Source: an uncultured cyanobacterium
GTDB lineage: Bacteria > Cyanobacteriota > Cyanobacteriia > PCC-6307 > Cyanobiaceae
DNA length: 64,000 nt
Assembly: GCA_903935205.1 (NCBI GenBank)
Contig: CAIZQU010000075.1
Span: 17,923-81,922 of the forward strand
Direction: 5' to 3'
Shown here: positions 56,047 to 64,000 of the stretch, in pieces
Numbering within the stretch: the first letter of the stretch is position 1
Layout of the letters: the number at the start of each line of letters is the position of its first letter
The notes under the pieces: generated by a model
Seen by the model: only the letters and a program-made list of their open reading frames with translations
Told to the model about the DNA's origin: nothing
Database searches by the model: none
Translations under genes and position numbers: made by a program

Positions 56047-56865
56047 ATGCGTTTTCGTCCCCTGCTGGCCCTCGTGCTGGCGCTGTGCCTGACTCTGGTC
56101 ACCGCATGCAGCGGCGGCGCCAAGGCTCTGGACCGCTCGTCGATCACCTACGACGACATCGTCAACACCGGCAGGGCCAATGACTGCCCCACCCTCCCCG
56201 ACAGCGCCCGCGGCCTGATCAGCCTCGAGCCCGGTGCCCGTTATCAGCTGCGTGAGATCTGCCTCCACCCCTCCGAGGTGTTCGTCAAGGGCGAACCCGC
56301 CAACAAGCGCCAGGAGGCCCAGTTCGTGCCCGGCAAGATCCTGACCCGCTTCACCTCCAGCCTCGATCAGGTCTACGGCGATCTCAAGGTTGACGCTGAT
56401 GGCCTGACCTTCACCGAGCTGGGTGGCATCGATTTCCAGCCGGTCACCGTGCTGCTTCCCGGTGGTGAGGAGGTCCCCTTCACCTTCTCCAGCAAGGAGC
56501 TCGTCGCCACCGCCAGCGGCACCTCCCTCACCACCAGCACCGATTTCAACGGCGACTACCGCGCCCCCAGCTACCGCACCAGCAACTTCCTCGATCCCAA
56601 GGGTCGGGGCCTGACCACCGGCTACAGCAGCGCCGTGGGCCTGGTGCCCGCCGGCGACGACGAGAAGCTCCTCAAGGAAACGGTCAAGCGCTACGTCGAC
56701 GGCACCGGCAACCTCAGCCTCTCGATCACCAAGATCGACGCTGAGACCGGTGAATTTGCCGGCGTGTTCACCGCCGTCCAGCCCTCAGACACCGACATGG
56801 GCACCAAGGCCGCCGTCGATGTCAAGATCACCGGCGAGCTTTACGGCCGCCTCGAAAAGGCCTGA
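56047..56865 (+). CDS. psbO: Photosystem II manganese-stabilising protein PsbO
   Basis: Lumenal 33-kDa protein that stabilises the oxygen-evolving Mn cluster. 272 residues with a Sec signal peptide (LLALVLALCLTLVTACSGG, Cys about 20 in a lipobox-like context) and mature sequence starting near LDRSSITYDDIVNTGRANDC. Family marks: CPTLPDSARG, a disulfide pair of Cys (NDCPTL with EICLHP), FVPGKILTR, GIDFQPVTVLLPGGEEVPF and DPKGRGLTTGYSSAVGL. Codon use shows strong C bias, as in other highly expressed genes. Strong terminator follows. Confidence 0.97.
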   Translation: MRFRPLLALVLALCLTLVTACSGGAKALDRSSITYDDIVNTGRANDCPTLPDSARGLISLEPGARYQLREICLHPSEVFVKGEPANKRQEAQFVPGKILTRFTSSLDQVYGDLKVDADGLTFTELGGIDFQPVTVLLPGGEEVPFTFSSKELVATASGTSLTTSTDFNGDYRAPSYRTSNFLDPKGRGLTTGYSSAVGLVPAGDDEKLLKETVKRYVDGTGNLSLSITKIDAETGEFAGVFTAVQPSDTDMGTKAAVDVKITGELYGRLEKA

Positions 56866-56890
56866 AGCCGGCCGCCAGTTTCGGATCAAC

Positions 56891-56933
56891 CAGCGGTCAA
56901 CCGCTGGCGGGGCCCCCCAGGGGGCCCTTTTTC
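56891..56933 (+). terminator. Terminator after psbO
   Basis: Two hairpins in series: CAGCGG-TCAA-CCGCTG (56891-56906) and a GC-only stem GGGCCCCC/GGGGGCCC ending in CTTTTT at about 56910-56933. The second stem plus T-run is a good rho-independent terminator. Confidence 0.85.
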
Positions 56934-57191
56934 ATGGCTTGGTTTCTTGCGCCGGGCGCCGTTGCCAAGACGGCGCCGTCGGGGTTGGGGGCCATCGGCA
57001 GCTGGCGGCGGCATCGCCAGGTGTCGCCGCCAGCTCCGCGGCAGCCCCGCACGCCGGCGAAGCCCCAGACCGCCAGGGTGGGTCGCAGCCTTGGGCCGGC
57101 CAGGCAGCTCCCAGGGCATGCCGCAGGCTCTGTTCTGGACCCTGACGGGTGGTCTGGGAGAATCACCCATCCTCAGCCCCATGCCCCGGTC

Positions 57192-58349
57192 ATGAGCATC
57201 GCCCCAGCCGGTCTGATCCAACCCCACGGCGGCACCCTGGTCGACCTGATGGTGGCTCCCGACCAGCACGATGCGGTGCGGGCCGGCGTCGATCGGGTGG
57301 TCGAATGCAGCGACCGCAACGCCTGCGACGTTGAGCTGCTGGTGGTGGGCGGCTTCTCGCCCCTGCGCGGCTTCATGCATCAGACCGATTACGAGGCGGT
57401 GGTGGCGCAGCACCGCACCAGCAGCGGCCTGCTGTTCGGCCTGCCGATCGTGTTCGACAGCTCCGATCCCAGCATCGCCCTGGGCCAGCGGCTGCTGCTC
57501 ACCTACCGCGGCCAGGAGCTGGCGGTGCTCACGGTGGAGAGCCTCTGGGAGCCCGACAAGGTGCAGGAGGCCCGTGGCTGCTATGGAACCACCTCCCTGG
57601 AGCACCCGGCGGTGCGGATGATCGCCAGTGAGCGCGGTCGCTTCTACATCGGCGGCCGGGTTCAGGGACTGGAGCTCCCTCGCCGCGTCTTTCCCTGCCG
57701 CACCCCGGCGGAAGTGCGTGCCACCCTGCCGGAGGGAGAGGACGTGGTGGCGTTCCAGTGCCGCAATCCGATCCACCGCGCCCACTACGAGCTGTTCACC
57801 CGCGCCCTCACGGCCCCCAATGTCAGCCGCGGGGCGGTGGTGCTGGTCCATCCCACCTGTGGTCCCACCCAGGACGACGACATCGCCGGCGAGGTGCGCT
57901 TCCAGACCTACGAGCGGCTGGCGGCGGAGGTGAGCAACCCGCGGATCCGCTGGGCTTACCTCCCCTATGCGATGCACATGGCCGGCCCGCGGGAGGCGCT
58001 GCAGCACATGATCATCCGCAAGAACTACGGCTGCACCCACTTCATCATTGGCCGCGACATGGCGGGCTGCAAGTCGAGCCTCAGCGGCGACGACTTCTAC
58101 GGCCCCTACGAAGCCCAGGATTTCGCCCGCGACCAGGCCCCGGAGCTGGGCATGGAGACGGTGCCGTCCCTGAACCTGGTCTATACCGAGGAGGAGGGCT
58201 ATGTGACCGCGGAACACGCCGAGGCCCGAGGCCTGCACGTGCGCAAGCTCAGCGGCACCCAGTTCCGGGCGATGCTGCGGGGCGGTGAGGAGATCCCCGA
58301 ATGGTTTGCCTTCCGCAGCGTGGTGGAGGTGCTGCGGGCAGCGGGCTGA
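57192..58349 (+). CDS. sat: Sulfate adenylyltransferase (ATP sulfurylase)
   Basis: Activates sulfate to APS. 385 residues, the normal size for the homomeric Sat type. Motifs: QCRNPIHRAHYELFTRALTA (QxRNPxHxxH, ATP site, about 193), VLVHPTCGPTQDDDI, AMHMAGPREALQHMIIRKNYG in two parts, FIIGRDMAGCK and LSGTQFRAMLRGGEEIPEWF. The ATG at 57192 gives MSIAPAGLIQPHGGTLVDLM, the usual N-terminus (PHGGxLV); upstream in-frame sequence is not conserved. Upstream of ftsH on the same strand with 125 bases between. Confidence 0.96.
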   Translation: MSIAPAGLIQPHGGTLVDLMVAPDQHDAVRAGVDRVVECSDRNACDVELLVVGGFSPLRGFMHQTDYEAVVAQHRTSSGLLFGLPIVFDSSDPSIALGQRLLLTYRGQELAVLTVESLWEPDKVQEARGCYGTTSLEHPAVRMIASERGRFYIGGRVQGLELPRRVFPCRTPAEVRATLPEGEDVVAFQCRNPIHRAHYELFTRALTAPNVSRGAVVLVHPTCGPTQDDDIAGEVRFQTYERLAAEVSNPRIRWAYLPYAMHMAGPREALQHMIIRKNYGCTHFIIGRDMAGCKSSLSGDDFYGPYEAQDFARDQAPELGMETVPSLNLVYTEEEGYVTAEHAEARGLHVRKLSGTQFRAMLRGGEEIPEWFAFRSVVEVLRAAG

Positions 58350-58474
58350 TCCCCAGGCTCCACCGGCCCGATCCTCTCGCCCGGGAGGCGCTGCGGTGGG
58401 TCAGACTGGCCCACGATGACCGGTGCGCCGGTTAACATTCCGTAACTTCGTTCTCACCACCGGGAGACTCGGCC

Positions 58475-60319
58475 TTGAAGAAACGTTGGCGCAACGCGGG
58501 GCTTTACCTGCTTCTGGTGATCCTGGTTCTGGCGCTGGGTGCCGCCTTCCTGGACCGCCCCGATCCGGCTTCGGCCACGCGCACTCTCCGCTATAGCGAC
58601 TTCGTCGAGGCCGTTCAGTCGAACGAGATCTCCCGCGTCCTGATCTCACCGGACCGCGGCACCGCCCAGGTGGTCGAGAACGACGGCCAACGGGCCGTGG
58701 TCAACCTGGCTCCAGACAAGGATCTGCTCAAGATCCTCACCGACCACAACGTCGACATCGCCGTTCAGCCGAGCCGAGAACCCGCCGCCTGGCAGCAGGC
58801 CGTGGGCAGCCTGTTGTTCCCCTTGCTGCTGCTCGGTGGCCTCTTCTTCCTGCTGCGCCGTGCCCAGGGCGGCGGCGGCAACCCCGCCATGAATTTCGGC
58901 AAGAGCAAGGCCCGGGTCCAGATGGAGCCCCAGACCCAGGTCACTTTCGGTGATGTGGCCGGGATTGAGGGCGCCAAGCTGGAGCTCACCGAGGTGGTCG
59001 ATTTTCTCAAGAATCCCGATCGCTTCACTGCCGTCGGCGCCAAGATCCCTAAGGGTGTGCTGCTCGTCGGCCCTCCCGGCACCGGCAAAACCCTGCTCGC
59101 CAAGGCCGTCGCTGGCGAGGCCGGCGTCCCCTTCTTCTCGATCTCCGGCTCGGAGTTTGTCGAGATGTTCGTCGGTGTCGGCGCCAGCCGGGTGCGCGAC
59201 CTGTTCGAGCAGGCCAAGAAGAATGCGCCTTGCATTGTTTTCATCGATGAGATCGATGCCGTTGGACGTCAGCGCGGTGCCGGCCTCGGCGGTGGCAATG
59301 ACGAGCGTGAGCAGACCCTCAACCAGCTGCTCACCGAGATGGATGGCTTCGAGGGCAACACCGGCATCATCATCGTGGCCGCCACCAACCGGCCCGATGT
59401 GCTCGACCAGGCCCTGATGCGCCCCGGCCGTTTTGACCGTCAGGTGGTGGTTGATCGGCCCGACTACAGCGGCCGTCTCCAGATCCTCGGTGTCCATGCC
59501 CGCGGCAAGACCCTGGCCAAGGACGTGGATCTCGACAAGGTGGCCCGCCGCACCCCTGGGTTCACCGGCGCCGACCTGGCCAACCTGCTCAACGAAGCTG
59601 CGATCCTCGCGGCCCGTCGCCAGTTGCAGGAGATCTCGATGGATGAGGTCAACGATGCCATCGAGCGGGTGATGGCCGGTCCAGAGAAGAAGGACCGGGT
59701 GATGAGCGAGCGCCGCAAGCGGTTGGTGGCCTATCACGAGGCTGGTCATGCCCTGGTCGGCGCCCTGATGCCCGACTACGACCCTGTTCAGAAGATCAGC
59801 ATCATTCCCCGCGGCCAGGCTGGCGGACTCACCTTCTTCACCCCCAGTGAGGAAAGGATGGAATCGGGCCTTTATTCCCGTTCCTATCTTCAGAATCAGA
59901 TGGCCGTGGCTCTCGGCGGCCGGGTGGCTGAGGAGATCGTCTACGGCGAAGATGAGGTCACCACCGGAGCCTCCAATGATCTTCAGCAGGTGGCCCGTGT
60001 GGCTCGGCAGATGATCACCCGCTTTGGGATGAGCGATCGCCTTGGTCCCGTGGCCCTGGGTCGTGCCCAGGGCGGCATGTTCCTTGGGCGCGACATCGCC
60101 GCTGAGCGCGACTTCTCCGAGGACACCGCCGCCGCCATCGATGAGGAGGTCAGCGAATTGGTGGCGGTCGCCTATCGCCGTGCCACCGAGGTGCTCACCG
60201 CCAATCGGCCCGTTCTCGATGAGTTGGCTGAGCTTCTCGTTGAGAAAGAGACGGTGGATGCTGAGGAGTTGCAGGAGCTTCTGATCAACCGCGATGTGCA
60301 GGTGGCTGCCTACGTCTGA
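58475..60319 (+). CDS. ftsH: ATP-dependent zinc metalloprotease FtsH
   Basis: Membrane-bound AAA protease; thylakoid FtsH complexes degrade damaged D1 in the PSII repair cycle. 614 residues. Two spans (about 8-25 and 110-127) flank a periplasmic/lumenal domain. Walker [20 protein letters not shown] (about 198-216), Walker [13 protein letters not shown], second region of homology [20 protein letters not shown], and the zinc site [11 protein letters not shown] (about 419-429) with a later Glu region. Start is TTG at 58475 ([15 protein letters not shown]), fitting the family. eda overlaps its 3' end by 26 bases. Confidence 0.96.
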   Translation: MKKRWRNAGLYLLLVILVLALGAAFLDRPDPASATRTLRYSDFVEAVQSNEISRVLISPDRGTAQVVENDGQRAVVNLAPDKDLLKILTDHNVDIAVQPSREPAAWQQAVGSLLFPLLLLGGLFFLLRRAQGGGGNPAMNFGKSKARVQMEPQTQVTFGDVAGIEGAKLELTEVVDFLKNPDRFTAVGAKIPKGVLLVGPPGTGKTLLAKAVAGEAGVPFFSISGSEFVEMFVGVGASRVRDLFEQAKKNAPCIVFIDEIDAVGRQRGAGLGGGNDEREQTLNQLLTEMDGFEGNTGIIIVAATNRPDVLDQALMRPGRFDRQVVVDRPDYSGRLQILGVHARGKTLAKDVDLDKVARRTPGFTGADLANLLNEAAILAARRQLQEISMDEVNDAIERVMAGPEKKDRVMSERRKRLVAYHEAGHALVGALMPDYDPVQKISIIPRGQAGGLTFFTPSEERMESGLYSRSYLQNQMAVALGGRVAEEIVYGEDEVTTGASNDLQQVARVARQMITRFGMSDRLGPVALGRAQGGMFLGRDIAAERDFSEDTAAAIDEEVSELVAVAYRRATEVLTANRPVLDELAELLVEKETVDAEELQELLINRDVQVAAYV

Positions 60320-60923
60320 TCCAGCTGCCGATCTGATCGCTTCTCTGGACCACCAGCCCTTGCTGGTGGTCCTTCGTTCTGAAACGCCCCTGGCGTCGGT
60401 GAACACCATCAGCCAGCTGGCCTCCCTCGGTCTGCGCCACATTGAGATTGCCTGGCAGAGCATTCCCTCCTGGATCCAGGAATGCCGTGACCTGATCAGT
60501 AGCTTCCCTGAGCTGCGATTGGGTGCCGCTTCAGTGCATAGCCTTGAAGGTCTGATCGCGGCGCGTGAAGCTGGTTTTCGATATGTCGTATCGCCGGTTC
60601 TCGATCCAGAGCTCTGTCGCCTTGCCGGTCCTGATTTAGTGCTGGTGCCCGGTGTGATGACCCCCACAGAGGTATGGAGGGCCCGCGGATTGGGTTGTCG
60701 ACTGGTGAAACTATTTCCAGCGACAGTCTTGGGCCCTCACTACTGGCGCAGCCTGAAGGCACCCTTGGGTGATCCATTACCGTTCTGCATCGCCGCCGGC
60801 GGCCTGGGTCCTGAGGATGTAGCACCATGGCGCGCTGCCGGTGTTGATGCGGTGACCCTTGGATCCAGACTTGGAGATGGGCAGGGTTTGCGGCAGGTGC
60901 TCGCCCAGTTCAGTTCACCATAA
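60294..60923 (+). CDS. eda: KDPG/KHG aldolase
   Basis: Cleaves 2-keto-3-deoxy-6-phosphogluconate to pyruvate and glyceraldehyde-3-phosphate (Entner-Doudoroff) or 4-hydroxy-2-oxoglutarate. 209 residues. Catalytic landmarks: LLVVLRSETPL, GLRHIEIAWQS (Glu), ASVHSLEGLIAAREAGFRYV, LVPGVMTPTEV, CRLVKLFPATVLG (Schiff-base Lys) and IAAGGLGPEDV. The ATG at 60294 overlaps ftsH by 26 bases; a later in-frame start such as GTG or ATG is possible. Codon use is less GC-rich than neighbours in the first half. Confidence 0.88.
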   Translation: MCRWLPTSDPAADLIASLDHQPLLVVLRSETPLASVNTISQLASLGLRHIEIAWQSIPSWIQECRDLISSFPELRLGAASVHSLEGLIAAREAGFRYVVSPVLDPELCRLAGPDLVLVPGVMTPTEVWRARGLGCRLVKLFPATVLGPHYWRSLKAPLGDPLPFCIAAGGLGPEDVAPWRAAGVDAVTLGSRLGDGQGLRQVLAQFSSP

Positions 60924-60982
60924 ATTCTTTGCAGCACAGCAGCACAACCGCTGGTACAAAAAAGTTTCGCGGCTGATTCCGC

Positions 60983-61013
60983 AAAAAAAACTCTGCCCGG
61001 AGAGGGGCAGAGT
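60983..61013 (-). terminator. Terminator after the PEP-CTERM-like gene
   Basis: On the minus strand ACTCTGCCCC-TCTC-CGGGCAGAGT (61013-60990) is followed by TTTTTTTT. The plus strand also has GATTTTC after the stem, so it may end eda transcripts as well. Confidence 0.88.
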
Positions 61014-61036
61014 GATTTTCATTCAGAATGAAGTAA

Positions 61037-61564
61037 TCAGAACGTAAAGGTTTGGCCGCTGACCCGACGACGCATCCGCCGACTGGCGGTGAAGGCTGCA
61101 GCAGCGCCTAGGAGGGGAAGAGGCCCAGGAGTAGCAGTTGGTGGCGGCGCAACTTCAAGAATGGCGTACGTGTATTCTGTCGCAGAATCGACAGCTCCAG
61201 TCAGCTCTGTTGTATTATCAGTATCCCAGGCTCCAACGTCAACGCTGGGAGTTGAAAAACTGGTGGCAAACAGAGGGCCTACAGTAATGCTACCCGACCC
61301 GAAGTTGACGTACTGATCACCCAGCTGGACGCCTACGGCTTGCACGAATTGCAGGGTAAGGGGTCCATTCCCATACCAAGGCATCACGCTTGTAGGAGGA
61401 TTGCCGTGGTTTGCAATTATATCATCGTATTTGTCTGAGACTGTAGTAACATTATAGTTGGTTCCGCCAATGTTGACAGTCACCGTCAAGGCTTCGGCGG
61501 GGTTGCCATGGGCAAGAACCGCAGCTCCCGCGGTCAGCATCAACGAATGAAAAACTTTTTTCAT
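61037..61564 (-). CDS. Secreted protein with PEP-CTERM-like sorting end
   Basis: 175 residues from the ATG at 61562-61564. A signal peptide (MKKVFHSLMLTAGAAVLAHG, cleavage near AEA-L) is followed by about 115 residues rich in Thr/Val/Gly/Asp with GGTNYNVTTVSDKYDDII and SITVGPLFATSFSTPSVDVG, and a C-terminal APPPTATPGPLPLLGAAAAF, then TASRRMRRR. The Pro-x-Pro-Leu-Pro motif, hydrophobic stretch and Arg cluster are the exosortase-type sorting pattern. AT-richer than the neighbours. Function unknown, probably surface-related. Confidence 0.8.
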   Translation of the reverse strand: MKKVFHSLMLTAGAAVLAHGNPAEALTVTVNIGGTNYNVTTVSDKYDDIIANHGNPPTSVMPWYGNGPLTLQFVQAVGVQLGDQYVNFGSGSITVGPLFATSFSTPSVDVGAWDTDNTTELTGAVDSATEYTYAILEVAPPPTATPGPLPLLGAAAAFTASRRMRRRVSGQTFTF

Positions 61565-61777
61565 GAACAGAGAAACGGTGTTGCTGAAGTGTAGGGGCTT
61601 GCTTCCCATCTGCAGCGCGGCATCTCTTCCTTGGTGCCGCTTTTGAAAGCGTCCCTGGCCTTGATCTGCCTGGTTCCTGGCTCGGAGCTGGCTGCTGGCC
61701 TGGGATCGCGCTTTGGGTCGGCGCAGTCAGCACGATCGTGGCCAGGGACGCTTGATCAGCATCTTGTCAGCTTATGC

Positions 61778-62866
61778 TTACCAGAGGCTGCACTGCCCCT
61801 GCTGCCGCAGCATGTGGTCGGCCAGCACCAGGGCCACCATCGCCTCCACCATCGGCACGGCCCGCGGCAGCACGCAGGGATCGTGGCGGCCCTTGGCCGC
61901 CAGGGTTGTGGCCTCGCCGCGGTCGTTGATCGTCTGCTGCTCCTTGCGGATCGTGGCCGTGGGCTTGAAGGCCACCCGCAGGGTGATCGGCTCACCGTTG
62001 GAGATGCCCCCCTGGATGCCGCCGGAATTGTTGGTCGCCGTGCGCAGCGATCCATCGGCGCTGGGCAGGAAGGCGTCGTTGTGTTCGCTGCCCATCAGCA
62101 GGGTTCCGCCAAAACCTGAACCGATCTCAAAGCCCTTGGTGGCCGGCAGCGACATCAGCGCCTTGGCCAGATCCGCCTCCAGCTTGTCGAACACCGGCAT
62201 CCCCAGCCCCAACGGCGGCTGGCGCACCACGCACTCAATCACGCCGCCGCAGGAATCGCCCTCGCGGCCGATCGCCTCAATCCGCTCGATCATCCGCTCG
62301 GCCACCGCGCCATCGGGGCAGCGCACGATGGTGGCCTCCACCGCCTTCTGGTTCACCGTCAGCGGATCGACGCTGGCCTCGATCGTGTGGATGCGCTGCA
62401 CCCAGGCAATCACCTCGGTGCCGTGGGTCTTGGCCAGCAGCTGCTTGGCAATGGCGCCGGCCGCCACCCGCCCGATCGTTTCCCGCGCTGATGCGCGACC
62501 GCCGCCGCTGCGGGCCTGGATGCCGTATTTGGCCTGATAGGTGGCGTCGGCGTGGGAGGGGCGAAACGCCACCGCCATCTCCTGATAGTCCTGCGGGCGC
62601 TGGTCCTTGTTGCGCACCACCATCGCGATCGGCGTGCCCAGGGTGACACCATCCAGCAGGCCGCTGAGGATTTCCACCTGGTCGTCCTCTTTGCGGGGAG
62701 TGGTGATGCGGCTCTGGCCAGGCCTGCGGCGGTCGAGTTCGGCCTGGATCGCCGCCAGATCGAGCGGTAACCGTGGCGGGCAGCCATCGACAATCACCCC
62801 GACGCCACCGCCATGGGATTCGCCGAAGGTGCTGATGCGGAAGAGGGTGCCGAAGCTGCTGCCCAT
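61778..62866 (-). CDS. aroC: Chorismate synthase
   Basis: Last shikimate-pathway step (EPSP to chorismate) with reduced FMN. 362 residues from the ATG at 62864-62866: [88 protein letters not shown], and [17 protein letters not shown], followed by a short C-terminus. All three signature blocks of chorismate synthase are present. Divergent from nth with 33-108 bases between starts. Confidence 0.96.
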   Translation of the reverse strand: MGSSFGTLFRISTFGESHGGGVGVIVDGCPPRLPLDLAAIQAELDRRRPGQSRITTPRKEDDQVEILSGLLDGVTLGTPIAMVVRNKDQRPQDYQEMAVAFRPSHADATYQAKYGIQARSGGGRASARETIGRVAAGAIAKQLLAKTHGTEVIAWVQRIHTIEASVDPLTVNQKAVEATIVRCPDGAVAERMIERIEAIGREGDSCGGVIECVVRQPPLGLGMPVFDKLEADLAKALMSLPATKGFEIGSGFGGTLLMGSEHNDAFLPSADGSLRTATNNSGGIQGGISNGEPITLRVAFKPTATIRKEQQTINDRGEATTLAAKGRHDPCVLPRAVPMVEAMVALVLADHMLRQQGQCSLW

Positions 62867-62899
62867 GGGCTGATTGCGTTGGGCTGAGCCTACAAACCG

Positions 62900-63628
62900 A
62901 TGTTGGTCCGGCTGTGGGCCCACCTTGTCGCGGCGCCACTGCTTAGGGTCAGAGCCGGCGGCAGCATTCCAGCCTTGCGCAAACAGCAGCGGGCGGCCCT
63001 CATCCTGCAGCGGCTTGAGGAGCTCTATCCCACCACGCCGATTCCCCTGGATCACTGCGATGCTTTCACCCTGCTGGTGGCGGTGCTGCTGAGTGCCCAG
63101 TGCACCGATAAGAAGGTCAACGAGGTGACCCCGGCCCTGTTCAACGCCGGAGGCAACCCGGCCGCGATGGCGGCCCTCGCCGAGGAGACGATTCTGGGCC
63201 TGATCCGCCAGCTGGGATTGGCCCGAACCAAGGCCAAGAATGTCAAGCGGTTGGCGGAGCTGCTGCTGGAGCGCCACGGCGGTGAGGTGCCGGCCAGCTT
63301 TGAAGCTCTGGAGGCGTTGCCGGGGGTGGGCCACAAGACCGCCTCGGTGGTGATGGCCCAGGCCTTTGGCGTGCCCGCCTTTCCGGTCGATACCCATATC
63401 CACCGTTTGGCCCAGCGTTGGGGCCTGAGCAGCGGTGAGAGCGTGACCCGCACCGAAACGGATCTGAAGCGTCTGTTCCCTCGTCAGGCGTGGAACAAGC
63501 TCCATCTGCAGATGATTTTTTATGGACGCGAGCATTGCAGCGCCCGCGGCTGTGATGGCTCCGTCTGCGGTCTCTGCCGGGAGCTGTTTCCCCAGCGCCG
63601 CCGGCCCGTACCAACCCGCAAGGCCTGA
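62900..63628 (+). CDS. nth: Endonuclease III
   Basis: Removes oxidised pyrimidines and nicks abasic sites. 242 residues from the ATG at 62900; a TTG at 62975 ([19 protein letters not shown]) gives 217, the usual length, and is the likelier start. Motifs: [38 protein letters not shown] (helix-hairpin-helix and catalytic Lys), and [16 protein letters not shown] (catalytic Asp). The C-terminal cluster cysteines are in [20 protein letters not shown], spaced 4-4-2 rather than the 6-2-5 of E. coli enzyme. Confidence 0.93.
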   Translation: MLVRLWAHLVAAPLLRVRAGGSIPALRKQQRAALILQRLEELYPTTPIPLDHCDAFTLLVAVLLSAQCTDKKVNEVTPALFNAGGNPAAMAALAEETILGLIRQLGLARTKAKNVKRLAELLLERHGGEVPASFEALEALPGVGHKTASVVMAQAFGVPAFPVDTHIHRLAQRWGLSSGESVTRTETDLKRLFPRQAWNKLHLQMIFYGREHCSARGCDGSVCGLCRELFPQRRRPVPTRKA

Positions 63629-63700
63629 GGTGGCAGCGGTCGTGAGGGGGTTGTCCAGGCCGGTGGCTCCGAAGAGCGGTGATGCAGGCGTCGGTGGCCA

Positions 63701-63728
63701 AACAAAAAGCCCCCGCCGAGGCGGAGGC
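63701..63728 (-). terminator. Terminator after psbA
   Basis: On the minus strand GCCTCCGCC-TC-GGCGGGGGC (63728-63709) is followed by TTTTTGTT. A strong rho-independent terminator about 40 bases after the psbA stop. Confidence 0.9.
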
Positions 63729-63769
63729 TTGATCGATCACCCATCGGTGATGGTCTGGAGAAGCTGAGA

Positions 63770-64000
<231 letters not shown>

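Overview
The window comes from a high-GC picocyanobacterium, most like Cyanobium or a freshwater/brackish alpha-cyanobacterial Synechococcus. Evidence: photosystem II genes psbI, psbN, psbH, psbO and the 3' end of psbA, beta-carotene hydroxylase crtR, the nitrogen regulator ntcA, and many small cyanobacteria-specific families (DUF3146, DUF3084, DUF3769, DUF2555, DUF3177, Ycf20). GC content is roughly two thirds, so long antisense reading frames lie over most genes and were ignored.

Layout. 1-7000: a C-terminal coding fragment, leuC-leuD, an LptD-like outer-membrane protein, a repeat-bearing spacer and psbI. 7000-12650: a GH38 alpha-mannosidase, then psbN opposite psbH-tatA-pth-DUF3146. 12100-15650 (minus): rph, ntcA, DUF3084, RuvX-like nuclease. 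15950-18000: CobO-like protein and dcd, facing thyX. 18000-23830: TxlA-like thioredoxin, NIL ferredoxin plus membrane protein, lytic transglycosylase, glmM. 23830-30660: an accessory island. 30630-44520: BadF-type kinase, IctB, TrmB, FIST, DUF3177, P450, a PAS-GGDEF-EAL protein, ileS. 44590-53670: tRNA-Leu, crtR, gatC, creatininase-like, small proteins, a vanadium haloperoxidase, 3-methyladenine glycosylase, pyrB, Ycf20. 53900-64000: tRNA-Ala, DUF2555-coaBC, psbO, sat, ftsH, eda, a PEP-CTERM-like secreted protein, aroC, nth and psbA.

The main discovery is in the island. A 1163-residue minus-strand gene encodes an N-terminal DUF4062 (TIR-like) domain, a STAND/NACHT-type P-loop ATPase, a HEAT-like helical region and a C-terminal formylglycine-generating-enzyme (FGE)/C-type-lectin-like domain. 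Its last ~123 coding bases (25689-25811) are nearly repeated 308 bases away (25381-25503). The two copies differ at 12 positions, and every one is an adenine on the coding strand of the non-genic copy; none of the 103 non-adenine positions differs. That is the signature of adenine-directed mutagenic retrohoming, so this is a diversity-generating retroelement (DGR) with a template repeat and a variable repeat. It diversifies the putative ligand-binding face of a conflict/defence-type signalling ATPase. No reverse transcriptase or Avd gene is visible in the window, so mutagenesis would have to be supplied in trans or has been lost. The island also holds a frameshifted fragment resembling a primase C-terminus, a broken DUF4326 gene and a truncated tyrosine recombinase, all consistent with repeated insertion and decay.

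The rest of the window is mostly core metabolism and photosynthesis: leucine and pyrimidine synthesis, dNTP and thymidylate supply, cell-wall precursor synthesis, translation, sulfate activation and PSII assembly and repair (psbA, psbO, ftsH).
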